DNA of 18,196 nucleotides from DATKMG01 sp041476565 (GCA_041476565.1 JBGOTQ010000131.1:1-18196), one strand, 5' to 3'. Positions 6,065 through 14,336 are shown, numbered from the stretch's first letter. Translations and numbers: made by a program. Notes: generated from the sequence alone by a model not told the origin.

Positions 6065-9055
6065 CTACTGATGCCTTTCGCCCGGCACGATAACTACCGT
6101 CTGGCAGATCTCAGGGGCCGTCACGGGAAATAGAACCGGCTTGCCCTGTTGCGGAACGGCTTCAACATAGTATTCGATGGCCTTGATTGAGGAGGCCACA
6201 GGCGGCACCAGGGCTGAGTATATGCCTCGAGCAATGTGACCAACGGGAACGCGGCTGAATCCTTGGTCCCCGACGGTGCGCCAGTATAGATTTATTTGAC
6301 TGGGTGGCTTTTGGGAAAGAACAATGACTTTCAATGCCAGCGCTTCCTCTGCCGTAATGGCCGTCCGAATCGTGGGCACGAAAATCCGCGTCGGACCTTC
6401 GTACCTGCTTGTGGGCCAGGCATCTTTGGGGAGCGGTTCACCGAAGAACTTCTCCAATTCCTGCCCAGGCTTGATTAGCAGTTCGGGGAAAATGTGCTGT
6501 TCCCAGTTCGCCACAGTACCCATTTCCCCGGAATTGCTCACCAAAGCCAGGAGGTAGCCATATACCTCACGGACCGCCTGAACGAGCCGAATTCGAGCGG
6601 GAAGAGCGAGTTCTCTTGTCCTTTCTTTCAAGATCGCGGGGGCTTTTTCGGACCTCGCCTTTTCCATGGCCGTGTTGAATTCCGCCCAGAGACAATTGAC
6701 TCGAGCCATCCCTTTCAGATAGCGAAAGCTGTCCAACCAGTAATCAAAGCGTTCCAGGTTGCCAAGGCCCTCCACGGTCGGTCGAAGGGCAGCCAACTCT
6801 TCGACAAAATCGTATTCTTTTCGGACTTCGTCCCAAGGACGAAGATCAGGCTTCAGATTGCCGGGCCCATCGACCCAGTCCGAAGGACGCGGCAAGTCTC
6901 CATCGATTCGTTCGAAGATCCTGGCAGCTTGGGGTCCCGCCGGACCTCCGAACTGAATGCCGGCCCAATCCTGGTAGAAATCTGCCACTGGCGGAAAGAC
7001 GGGCTTGGAGGACGGCAAATCCGCAACGTAGTCCTGGTAGGCAGGGCCGCCACAATTAATCTTCTGGGAATACCCCGAGCCCTCGATGGCAATAGCAGCA
7101 ATCGAAGGAACATCGATTTCAGGAATGAACTCGATGTCCAGCCACCTGTCGGTAACCGTCACATCGGGTGTTTCATAGATAAAGGGTTTGTTCTGGCCGG
7201 CCCGTGCAAAGATATCAAGCCTGTCTAGGACCCGTTGGCCTTGGATTTCCACTCCGAAAGTCCTCCGTCCCGGGGAATCAAACTGAGATTCAGCGAACTT
7301 CAAGATAACCTTGTAGCGGCCATTGGGGACGCCCAAGCGATAACCTGAAACATCGACCCGCATCCCGTGGTAGAGTGGTGCATCATCAACGCCTTGAAAA
7401 CTGGAAGCGGAATAAGTCACATGTTTACCCCCGATGGGACCTGCCACAGAGGGACGAGGCTTGGACTGGGGGAGAGTGTGAATCCAGGCGGTCTGATCCC
7501 AGGATGCCTGGGCCAGCGCAGAAACCGCCGGCCCAAGAACCCGCGTTCTCCAGTGAATTCCGATCAACCCTTCACACCCATAGCGCAGCGCATCCGCCGC
7601 ATCTCGCCGCATTCGCCCTACCCACAATTGAATCGAGGTCAGGGCCGGGTCATCTTCCAGCCATGGGATCGCCCACTTGGACCGGCCTGTGATTTTGCTA
7701 AAACTCGGATCGATGGGAGCATGCCCCACCTCCCGGTTAATGCAGCTCACCGGCACATCTTTGGGCAGGAATTTGTCGAATAGAGCTCGATCATTCTGGG
7801 GTCCCAGCACCCAACCACAGGTTGCCATCCGGAAAGGCGCCCGCACTTTCTGCAAGGCGGTCAAAGCCGCTTGCATATCCGTCGTGACAGCCTCGACTTC
7901 CCGCCCAGAGACGCCTTTCCACGTCCAATCCTCCGGCGTCCAGAGCCAGTAGTAATCCAGCCCGTGCGTTTGAACGATCCTATTGAACATTCCTTCATAG
8001 AGTTCTTCGACCACCATTGGGTCAGCCGGGTTTTTTCCCATCTTCTTAAGACGTTCCTTCAGAATCGATGGAACTGTCAAAGGGGTTTCGGTCCCGATGC
8101 ATGTCTGAATACCCAATTGGCGCGCCCAGCTGAAAGCCTCACGCAACATGGAGCCGGTTCGATCAAAAACCTGGTTGCTATCCGCGACCGACTCTGGTGA
8201 AGGGAGAAAGTCCTGCATGACGTCAGCGCCGTACGCATCGCGGTTAAACAGATCTGCTCCGCCAAACCAGAATTCTCCTGTCTTCCGCGCCCGATACCCC
8301 CAATTGCCACGCAGGGTATTCTGGTAACTGGCAGGGTAGCTGAAACTCACCGATCCATGCCCGTCGAAGTCACCGGGCAATCCAATCCACGTAGTAGGTT
8401 CAGCATTGGGTCCACCTTCAGGGTAGGTGTGAAGACCAATGAAGTTCATCCTTAACTTGGGCAATTGAGAGAGAATGGCCTTATAGTCATCCAGGTTCCA
8501 CCAGTCAGGCCCTTCGGGGAAATCGTGAAAGGGCTGAATACCGCGGAGGCTAAACAGCGGTTTCCCTTTTTCGTTAAGCCCCGGCAGTTGGAGTGGCACC
8601 TTTTCATCAGGGATCATGTCCCCATGCAGATAAAACCTCACCCCCAAGTACTCCGCCAAGCGATAGGCCCCATAAAGCGTCCCCAGCGCATCACCTCCTG
8701 TGATTAGAACCAACTGCCGGGTGCCGATCGGCCTGGTTTTCAAAAGGAACTGTTGAGGGCCGAGAGGTTCCAAATCCTTTGCATCCACCAACCCCCTCAT
8801 CAGTTCGCGGTCTTTCCCGGCAATCACAATTCCGCTCGATTCTCCGAAAGTCAGGCTGTCCTCGTTAACGATCGGAAGTAAGGCGCCCGTTCTTAGATAA
8901 ACGTAACGGAAGACCTCTCTCGAAGCCAGAGTCTCAAGGAAAGACGGGTTCTTCGGGCAAATTATTGAGATTTTCTCGGGTGTTACGGGATGGATTTCAA
9001 GAGACAAAGTGAGAACGCCCAAAAGAAAAAGGATTGGGGAAATTCGTTTCTTCAT
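6065..9055 (-). CDS. Large secreted GH67-like glycoside hydrolase with malectin-like domain
   Basis: 996 residues; ATG 9055 has GGAG seven bases upstream. A Lys/Arg n-region and hydrophobic stretch (residues 1-21) form a signal peptide. Residues ~28-146, ending in the conserved GTLYGAYRLAEYLGVRFYLHGD, look like the N-terminal domain of alpha-glucuronidases (GH67) and GH20-type enzymes. Residues ~165-510 form a probable TIM barrel with candidate acids in YYWLWTPEDWTW (368-379; Glu375, Asp376). A malectin-like carbohydrate-binding domain follows at ~550-665 (GRYKVILKFAES, FGVEIQGQRVLD, IAAIAIEG). Then come a helical segment (~690-860) and a C-terminal beta domain (~885-990). The probable job is releasing uronic acid or another sugar from a glycan outside the cytoplasm. 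It lies between the sugar permease and the VCBS protein. The precise GH family and catalytic residues are uncertain. Confidence 0.75.
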   Translation of the reverse strand: MKKRISPILFLLGVLTLSLEIHPVTPEKISIICPKNPSFLETLASREVFRYVYLRTGALLPIVNEDSLTFGESSGIVIAGKDRELMRGLVDAKDLEPLGPQQFLLKTRPIGTRQLVLITGGDALGTLYGAYRLAEYLGVRFYLHGDMIPDEKVPLQLPGLNEKGKPLFSLRGIQPFHDFPEGPDWWNLDDYKAILSQLPKLRMNFIGLHTYPEGGPNAEPTTWIGLPGDFDGHGSVSFSYPASYQNTLRGNWGYRARKTGEFWFGGADLFNRDAYGADVMQDFLPSPESVADSNQVFDRTGSMLREAFSWARQLGIQTCIGTETPLTVPSILKERLKKMGKNPADPMVVEELYEGMFNRIVQTHGLDYYWLWTPEDWTWKGVSGREVEAVTTDMQAALTALQKVRAPFRMATCGWVLGPQNDRALFDKFLPKDVPVSCINREVGHAPIDPSFSKITGRSKWAIPWLEDDPALTSIQLWVGRMRRDAADALRYGCEGLIGIHWRTRVLGPAVSALAQASWDQTAWIHTLPQSKPRPSVAGPIGGKHVTYSASSFQGVDDAPLYHGMRVDVSGYRLGVPNGRYKVILKFAESQFDSPGRRTFGVEIQGQRVLDRLDIFARAGQNKPFIYETPDVTVTDRWLDIEFIPEIDVPSIAAIAIEGSGYSQKINCGGPAYQDYVADLPSSKPVFPPVADFYQDWAGIQFGGPAGPQAARIFERIDGDLPRPSDWVDGPGNLKPDLRPWDEVRKEYDFVEELAALRPTVEGLGNLERFDYWLDSFRYLKGMARVNCLWAEFNTAMEKARSEKAPAILKERTRELALPARIRLVQAVREVYGYLLALVSNSGEMGTVANWEQHIFPELLIKPGQELEKFFGEPLPKDAWPTSRYEGPTRIFVPTIRTAITAEEALALKVIVLSQKPPSQINLYWRTVGDQGFSRVPVGHIARGIYSALVPPVASSIKAIEYYVEAVPQQGKPVLFPVTAPEICQTVVIVPGERHQ

Positions 9056-9384
9056 GGCAGTGCTCCATGACGTTTTCAGATGATTTCCAGGTCTGCGGCT
9101 TTCCGATATCGGAAAGAATCGCCGCGACAGAGCGACAGCGGTCGCGCAGCGCGGCGCCCACCTTCAAACGCGCATTTTTGTGAAAATTGTCTATGCGCCA
9201 GATTGGCGCGCCGCCGACAATGAAAACATGATTGTGTAACACATCCAATTGATGACTCTTACATTTGGTAGTGACATCAGTCCCCTCACCCGACCTTCGG
9301 TCACCCTCTCCCCCGCCGGGGGAGAGGGCCCGGGGTGAGGGGGTGGTGTCACTTCATTGTGTAATTCTCTTTAGCGAGTCATTG
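9056..9384. other. Intergenic region with palindromes upstream of the GH67-like gene
   Basis: About 330 bp between the sugar permease stop and the GH67-like start, both on the minus strand. Nothing coding is supportable. It holds the 84-bp palindrome (9270-9353). It also has a dyad GCGCCA-GAT-TGGCGC (9195-9209) flanked by TTGTC (9187-9191) and GACAA (9216-9220), and CGCGAC (9123-9128) with GTCGCG (9141-9146). ATTGTGTAA is repeated at 9231-9239 and 9356-9364, on either side of the large palindrome. The dyad about 140 bp upstream of the start could be an operator, but this is speculative. Confidence 0.5.
9270..9353. repeat. 84-bp REP-like palindromic element
   Basis: Ends AGTGACA (9270-9276) and TGTCACT (9347-9353) are inverted. 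Inside are CCCCTCACCC (9282-9291) with GGGTGAGGGG (9333-9342), a small hairpin GACC-TTC-GGTC (9292-9302), and CCCTCTCCCCC (9304-9314) with GGGGGAGAGGG (9318-9328). The CCCCTCACCC...CGGTCACCCTCTCC type is a widespread dispersed hairpin in bacterial genomes (recalled, not searched). It sits just after the sugar-permease stop, so it may also act on mRNA ends. Confidence 0.75.
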
Positions 9385-10764
9385 CTAACGTGGCTCAAGC
9401 CTCCACCATTTCTCAATTTCTTCCAGCGTTTTCCCCTTTGTTTCAGGAAGGGCTTTCCAGACGAAGACGACCGTCAGGACGCACATGGCGCCATAGAACC
9501 AGAACGCTCCACCAGGGGTTAAGACATTCATCAGAGACAGGAATGTCAAAGTCACCGCCAGACATGCGATCCACAGACTAACCGTGGCAATGGCCATGGC
9601 CCGCCCCCTCACCCTCGTCGGGAACAATTCGGACATGAGGACCCACACTCCCGGTCCCATGCCCACAGAGAAGAACGCGACATAAGAGAAGATCGCCACA
9701 AGGATCAAGGTTCGAGGGGCAGCCGGCTGGAAGAAGACGGCGCCCAGCATAAACATGGACAAGCCCATCCCTCCCGAAGCCGTAAGCAACAATGGTTTCC
9801 GCCCGATCTTGTCAATGATCCATAAGGCAATCACGGTGGAAAGGAAGGCGGTGATACCCACTATGACATTAGCCCGAAGCGCATCTCCGGCTGTAGAGGC
9901 CGCCTGGTTGCCGGTGGGTCGCGTCAAAATCATCGAGCTGTAGTAGATGATAGTATTGATTCCCGTGATTTGCTGGAGAACAGCCATTACGATCGCTATC
10001 ACCATGGGACGGCGCAAACCGCGCTGAAAGAGTTGGACCACTGAACCTTCCTCTTGGGCAATGGCCTCGCGGATTTCTTCCAGCTCGATTGTAGCCCTGC
10101 GTATTCCGCTCACCCTGCTTAGAATTACCCGGGCAGGTGCCACCTGCCCCTGCTTGACCAGCCAACGAGGGCTTTCCGGCATGAAGAAAATCCCCACCAT
10201 GAAGAGGACCGATGGCAGGCCGGCTATGGCGAACATCCAACGCCAACTGGAAGCACCGATTCCTGAAAGCAACCAGCTGATCAGGTAGGAACTAAGGATA
10301 CCGCTGACTATGGCCATTTGGTTCAGGGAAACCAGGCGTCCTCGAATGTGTGCTGGCGCGATTTCCGCGATATACAGCGGCGCCATCATGGAGGCCATAC
10401 CGATTGCCAGGCCGCCGATGAACCGCGCCAGGATGAATTCGTGAAGATGTCTGGGGATCGCCGCCCCAATGGCTGAAAGCAGAAACAACCCGGAAGCACC
10501 AAAGAGAATTCGCTTCCTTCCATAGCGGTCGCTCAGAGGTCCGGCACCGCTGACACCCACCACGCATCCCAACAGGAGGCTGCTGGCCGCGATTTCAATC
10601 TGAATGTCGGTCAAACCAAAATAGACCTTAAGGAAAGGCAACGCTCCGTTGATCACGGCAGTGTCAAAGCCGAACAACAGGCCACTCACGGCTGCCATGA
10701 TGGCAACCAGATATACGTAGGCGGTACTACCTTCCTGCTCTATCGCATTCATACCCAAATCCAT
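9385..10764 (-). CDS. Sugar porter family MFS permease (H+-sugar symporter type)
   Basis: About 459 residues from ATG 10764. The frame opens at GTG 10806, and ATG 10752 is another option; none has a strong ribosome site. It is an inner-membrane transporter with 12 predicted helices. Sugar-porter signatures are present in order: GLLFGFDTAVINGA in TM1, DRYGRKRIL in loop 2-3, PLYIAEIAPAHIRGRLVS, PESPRWLV before the central loop, QQITGINTIIYYS in TM7, DKIGRKPLLL, and PETKGKTLEEIE at the C-terminus. This is the XylE/GalP/GLUT-like family, importing monosaccharides. It sits 158 bp after a Tat-exported oxidoreductase gene and upstream of the GH67-like gene, suggesting import of the released sugar. 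The substrate is not predictable from sequence. Confidence 0.9.
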   Translation of the reverse strand: MDLGMNAIEQEGSTAYVYLVAIMAAVSGLLFGFDTAVINGALPFLKVYFGLTDIQIEIAASSLLLGCVVGVSGAGPLSDRYGRKRILFGASGLFLLSAIGAAIPRHLHEFILARFIGGLAIGMASMMAPLYIAEIAPAHIRGRLVSLNQMAIVSGILSSYLISWLLSGIGASSWRWMFAIAGLPSVLFMVGIFFMPESPRWLVKQGQVAPARVILSRVSGIRRATIELEEIREAIAQEEGSVVQLFQRGLRRPMVIAIVMAVLQQITGINTIIYYSSMILTRPTGNQAASTAGDALRANVIVGITAFLSTVIALWIIDKIGRKPLLLTASGGMGLSMFMLGAVFFQPAAPRTLILVAIFSYVAFFSVGMGPGVWVLMSELFPTRVRGRAMAIATVSLWIACLAVTLTFLSLMNVLTPGGAFWFYGAMCVLTVVFVWKALPETKGKTLEEIEKWWRLEPR

Positions 10765-10922
10765 GTCGCACGATGGATTTGCCTTGGTGACCGTGAGAGG
10801 TTTCACAGGCCATTGGACGGGAATCCGTCGGGCGTTGCATTCTCGTTGGGCTCAAACTCTCTCGCTTCTAAGAAGTGCTGTCAATTCAAAACAAGCCGAT
10901 CCTTGCCGGCAACATATCCTTC

Positions 10923-12440
10923 TCATATTTCCCAACCTTTTCGATATTCCCGGTACAGGTATGGGTTGGCTTCGGCGAAATTTGTGATCTTCATGTTGTT
11001 GCTGTCGAGTAACACCTTCTGACCGGCCCGCAAGGCGATGGTCCCAAGGGTGACGGCGTCCGAAATCGGTCCGGCGTTTAGGAAACTACCGGGTGACTGC
11101 GGCCCTCCCTTGAATGCCTGGAGCCAAGGCAGGTTGTGTTCGTCGGGCCCCCTCTGCTCTTGTTGGCCCCCCTGCTGGGGCGGTTGCGGCGGGAAGAGCG
11201 GTTGGCGCTTGCCTTGCGTATAAAGCTGCGGATCATCCCCCGTGAAACCGGCCATGATCATTCCCTTATCGCCAACAAAGAATATACCCTCTATGGGCAT
11301 CTCGATGTTGTGCGCAGCGATCTCCTGCGGCAGGCGCGGCAGCATGCCACCGTCGTACCAGAATAGCTCCAAGGTGGGCATGCCCGCAGGTGCCGCGAAG
11401 GTGAAGTGGATGGAGCAGGCAGTCGGGTAGGAAAAGTCGTTCTTCTTGGGCCGGCTCACGTTGTCCACAATTTCGCAGCTATGCGTCTTCCATGCCTCAG
11501 CGCTAAGCGGGGAGCCCAGGTTGAGCGACACGAATATCGGCCAGAGGCTGTAGATGCCCATGTCTGCCATGGACCCGCCGCCAAAATCGTACCAGCCGCG
11601 AAATACCGCGTGGGTATAGTGCGGATGATAGGGGCGGTCGAGGGTAGGCCCCAGCCACAGGTCCCAATCCAATCCCTTTGGGACCGGTGGCGTATCGGTC
11701 GGGATCTCCGTGTACTGGGGCCAGACCGGTCTATTCGACCAGTTATGTATTTCGCGGAGCGCGCCGATGGCTCCCTGCTTGATCTGGTTTGTGATCCTCT
11801 CGTTGCCGTCTCCGGCGCCATAGGCTAGCAGGTGTGTGGCAACCTTCGTCTTACGGGCCGTCTCGATAACCCGCCTCGCTTCGTACATCCGGTTGGCAAT
11901 AGGCTTGTGCATCAGTACATGCTTGCCCTTCTTCATCGCCGCGATGGAGATGGTCGCATGCAGATGGTCGGGCGTCATGATCTTCACCGCATCCAGGTCT
12001 TTCTCCTTCTCCAGCAGCTCCCGGAAATCGGCATAGGAGGCGCAGGCCCTGAACTTCTCGGCGCTCCTCTGCCTGGCGTAGTAGGTGTTCACGACTTCGC
12101 GCCCAACTTCCCGGCCGCCCGGACAACCATTGTCGTTTTCTCTCCAAGAAGGGTTACCCAGGTAAGTTCGTATTGCCTCCCTGATACTGCCCTTGCCCCA
12201 CTCCACGTAATCGCTGCTGTCCGTGTTGGGATCGCAGACTGAAACGATCTGGATCCCCGGGTCAGCGAGCAGGCTGCCAAGCTCGCTGATGCCCTGCGTG
12301 CCCATGCCGATGTGGGCCAGTGTGATCTTGTCGCTCGGGGCCACATATCTGGGTCCCCCCAGGACATGTCTTGGAACGATAGTAATGAGGCCGGATGCCG
12401 CGGCGGATCCAATGAATTTACGACGATCGATCTTAGACAT
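10923..12440 (-). CDS. Tat-exported Gfo/Idh/MocA oxidoreductase (paralog 1)
   Basis: 505 residues; ATG 12440 has AGGAGGG eight bases upstream (12449-12455). The N-terminus DRRKFIG plus a hydrophobic stretch is a Tat signal, so the protein is exported folded with its cofactor. A Rossmann NAD(P) motif GMGTQG is at 45-50 and CDPN near 69-72. Lys179 lies in the family KP motif (MHKP). The usual catalytic DxGxH motif reads DMGIY (293-297), so the His is Tyr297. An insertion of ~40 residues (about 80-125) and a Gln/Pro-rich linker (PPQPPQQGGQQEQ) distinguish it. The C-terminus FAEANPYLYREYRKGW matches paralog 2. Role: sugar or sugar-acid redox outside the cytoplasm, substrate unknown. It is the first gene of the minus-strand cluster. 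Confidence 0.88.
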   Translation of the reverse strand: MSKIDRRKFIGSAAASGLITIVPRHVLGGPRYVAPSDKITLAHIGMGTQGISELGSLLADPGIQIVSVCDPNTDSSDYVEWGKGSIREAIRTYLGNPSWRENDNGCPGGREVGREVVNTYYARQRSAEKFRACASYADFRELLEKEKDLDAVKIMTPDHLHATISIAAMKKGKHVLMHKPIANRMYEARRVIETARKTKVATHLLAYGAGDGNERITNQIKQGAIGALREIHNWSNRPVWPQYTEIPTDTPPVPKGLDWDLWLGPTLDRPYHPHYTHAVFRGWYDFGGGSMADMGIYSLWPIFVSLNLGSPLSAEAWKTHSCEIVDNVSRPKKNDFSYPTACSIHFTFAAPAGMPTLELFWYDGGMLPRLPQEIAAHNIEMPIEGIFFVGDKGMIMAGFTGDDPQLYTQGKRQPLFPPQPPQQGGQQEQRGPDEHNLPWLQAFKGGPQSPGSFLNAGPISDAVTLGTIALRAGQKVLLDSNNMKITNFAEANPYLYREYRKGWEI

Positions 12441-12704
12441 TACTCAATCCCTCCTGTACTTTTGATTGCACCCGTTCTTGCTTGAGTTCTGAGAAGGAGA
12501 AACCGCTTGACTATGACTTCGTGACCCATTATATAACTCGCCGCGTCATCGAGCCAAGCCTACCGATCTGGCGGCAACTCGGACCTCTGACGAAGATCTG
12601 GCCGCCGTGGAGGCAACCGTGGATGGGTTGTGTCTCAAGTCGAGTTTGCAGCAACACTAGCGGTATGATGAGCAATTCCACCAGAACGAAACTAGCCTAA
12701 AGGC

Positions 12705-12732
12705 TTGACAGCCCACTGCCAGGATGTATGAT
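12705..12732 (+). promoter_or_regulatory. Sigma70-type promoter TTGACA-16-TATGAT
   Basis: A perfect -35 TTGACA (12705-12710), a 16-bp spacer and a -10 TATGAT (12727-12732; 5 of 6 consensus) point rightward. Transcription would begin near 12739-12741, giving a leader of about 235 nt before the dehydratase-like gene at 12974. The match is good, but expression is not shown, and the -10 overlaps the ATG codons of the possible decayed frame. Confidence 0.5.
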
Positions 12733-12967
12733 TTCCCCCAGTATTCGCAGTTCTTTGATCTCGAGTCTCTTTGTTCGACGCGCCTGAAGAGGCAATTGCA
12801 CATTTAACTGCCGGGTCCTGTTTGAGGAAATCAACGGCGCAGGTGCGTTAGGAAAACAAATTTTCACTGCGGCTGGGATTCGTTTGCGGGTCTTCGATGG
12901 ATTGGGTGAGTCCAGTTCGGCGGGAGCAAAGGAATTCAGTCCAGCGCTTGAAAAAGAAAGGAACTGA
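12724..12967 (+). pseudogene. Possible decayed small gene upstream of the dehydratase (weak)
   Basis: One plus frame from ATG 12724 reads MYDFPQYSQFFDLE to a TAA at 12805. Another, open from a TGA at about 12785 to TGA 12965, reads protein-like text (VLFEEINGAGALGKQIF, AAGIRLRVFDGLGE, EKERN). Joined by a frame change near 12800 they would make one protein of about 80 residues. I do not recognise a family. The second frame is in register with the downstream dehydratase gene. It could instead be a noncoding leader that happens to read open, so this is offered only as a candidate. Confidence 0.2.
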
Positions 12968-12973
12968 TTTTCC

Positions 12974-14137
12974 TTGAAAATCACCAGGATTTCTTCCCGA
13001 GTTGTCCATGCGCGCATGCGCAATTGGGTCTTCGTAAAGGTGGAGACTGACCAACCCGGTCTCTATGGTTGGGGGGAATCCACTCTAGAATGGAAGACCA
13101 AAGCAGTCGTGGGCGCCATTGAGGATCTTTCCCGGCTGCTGATTGGTCAGGATCCCCGCCGGGTGGAGCATTGCTGGCAGATCATGCACCGGCAGTACTT
13201 CTGGCGTGGAGGCATAGTCAATGCCAGTGCCATGAGCGGAATTGACCAGGCCCTCTGGGACATTAAGGGCAAGGATGTTGGGAGACCGGTTTGCGAACTG
13301 CTGGGCGGACCGGTTCGGGACACCTTGCGATTTTATGACCACTTGGGAGGCGGGGCCCTAGAAGGAATGTACAAGACAATTGAGCCCCAGGAATTTGCTG
13401 ATCGCCTGCAAGACAGCCTAGCCAGAGGCTTCACAGCCGTTAAGGCCATGCCCATTCCCGTTTGTGAGCCGATTGAAAGCCCCCGGACATTGAAACATGC
13501 AGCTCGTTGTGTCGAGGCCCTACGCCGAGCCGCCGGTGATGAGATTGACATCATGCTGGATCTCCACGCACGAACCACGCCGGCTGCGGCCATTCAGTTT
13601 GGACGCCTGTTGCTGGATTACAATCTGTACTGGTACGAAGAACCCTGCTGGCCGGAGCATGTGGATGGGCTGGTCGAGGTAGCCAGAGCACTTCCCATGC
13701 CTATAGCCACCGGAGAACGGCTTGTATTTCGGTCCCAATTCCGGGAGCTTCTTGAGAAGCGGGCCTGCGCCGTCATTCAACCGGACGTTTCCCACTGTGG
13801 CGGCATTAGTGAGGCCCGCCGCATTGCCGCCATGGCTGAAACGTACATGATCTCGGTGGCTTGCCATAACCCTCAAGGACCAGTTAGCACGATGGCCTCC
13901 CTGCATGTGGGATTTGCAACTCCCAACTACCTGATCCAGGAGGTTGTCTGCAAGGACGTGGAGTGGCGCCATGACATAGTTACTGAACCGATCCAGATGG
14001 AAGGGGGAGTGTGTCAACCTCCGCGCAATCCCGGACTTGGCATCGATATCAACGAAAGCGAGGCAGCCAAGCACCCCTTCCAGCCCGAGGTCACAATGGC
14101 CTATTTCCATAAGGATGGATCCGTGGCGGATTGGTAG
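12974..14137 (+). CDS. Enolase-superfamily sugar-acid dehydratase, galactonate dehydratase-like
   Basis: 387 residues from TTG 12974, the only start before the conserved N-terminus (MKITRISSRVVHAR); AAAGGAA lies about a dozen bases upstream. It belongs to the mandelate racemase subgroup. An N-terminal capping domain (~1-115) is followed by a barrel with metal ligands Asp196, Glu222 and Glu248 (DLHAR, WYEEP, ATGERL) and catalytic-type His198 and His298 (CHNPQGP). These five are each exactly 13 positions after the residues I recall for E. coli DgoD (183, 185, 209, 235, 285), supporting a galactonate-dehydratase-type chemistry: aldonate to 2-keto-3-deoxy-aldonate in the cytoplasm. The substrate may still be another acid sugar. 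It is divergent from the permease cluster and followed by a Tat-exported oxidoreductase. Confidence 0.85.
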   Translation: MKITRISSRVVHARMRNWVFVKVETDQPGLYGWGESTLEWKTKAVVGAIEDLSRLLIGQDPRRVEHCWQIMHRQYFWRGGIVNASAMSGIDQALWDIKGKDVGRPVCELLGGPVRDTLRFYDHLGGGALEGMYKTIEPQEFADRLQDSLARGFTAVKAMPIPVCEPIESPRTLKHAARCVEALRRAAGDEIDIMLDLHARTTPAAAIQFGRLLLDYNLYWYEEPCWPEHVDGLVEVARALPMPIATGERLVFRSQFRELLEKRACAVIQPDVSHCGGISEARRIAAMAETYMISVACHNPQGPVSTMASLHVGFATPNYLIQEVVCKDVEWRHDIVTEPIQMEGGVCQPPRNPGLGIDINESEAAKHPFQPEVTMAYFHKDGSVADW

Positions 14138-14169
14138 TAATCGAAGCGTGTTCCCCGGTCGGAAGCGTT

Positions 14170-14336
14170 TATTGGACTGCGGCGGCAAGCGCGGGACAGT
14201 GGTTCCACGCGCGACACCGGTTTGGATTGGGGTCGCAAGACAGGACAGTCGATCTAGAGTCTCTTTTGCCGCCCAGAGCCAAAGCGCCGTCGCCGCGTGG
14301 GACCGCCGTCCCATGCTCTGCCGGCGCACTCCATAG
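14170..14336. repeat. Long imperfect palindrome (two ~57-bp arms)
   Basis: The left arm (14170-14225) and the reverse complement of the right arm (14279-14336) align along almost their whole length. Shared landmarks are GGACTGCGGCGGCA against GGAGTGCGCCGGCA, GGGAC, and CCACGCG...GGTTTGG against CCACGCG...GCTTTGG. The loop is about 53 bp. This is a folded, REP/BIME- or MITE-like intergenic element between the dehydratase stop and the second oxidoreductase start. It has no coding potential I would defend and is not the same family as the ATGAAAA-ended elements. Confidence 0.75.

Larger units (their letters stand above)
12441..12973. other. Divergent regulatory spacer with possible decayed coding
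   Basis: 533 bp between divergent genes. It contains the ribosome site of the leftward oxidoreductase gene (12449-12455) and a sigma70-type promoter at 12705-12732 pointing to the dehydratase gene. There are also several stop-interrupted but protein-like stretches on the plus strand (12517-12657 in one frame; 12724-12804 and about 12786-12967). No intact gene is supportable: the 72-codon plus frame (12482-12700) starts with TTG and looks like noise. Confidence 0.5.

Noticed and set aside
6494..7228. 244-codon plus-strand frame
   Set aside because: Fully antisense to the GH67-like gene, which has a signal peptide, ribosome site and conserved motifs.
12697..13023. 108-codon minus-strand frame in the divergent spacer
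   Set aside because: Runs into the start of the dehydratase gene, lacks a ribosome site and any motif; the plus strand reads more like protein here.
13520..14329. 269-codon minus-strand frame
   Set aside because: Antisense to the dehydratase gene and runs into the long palindrome.
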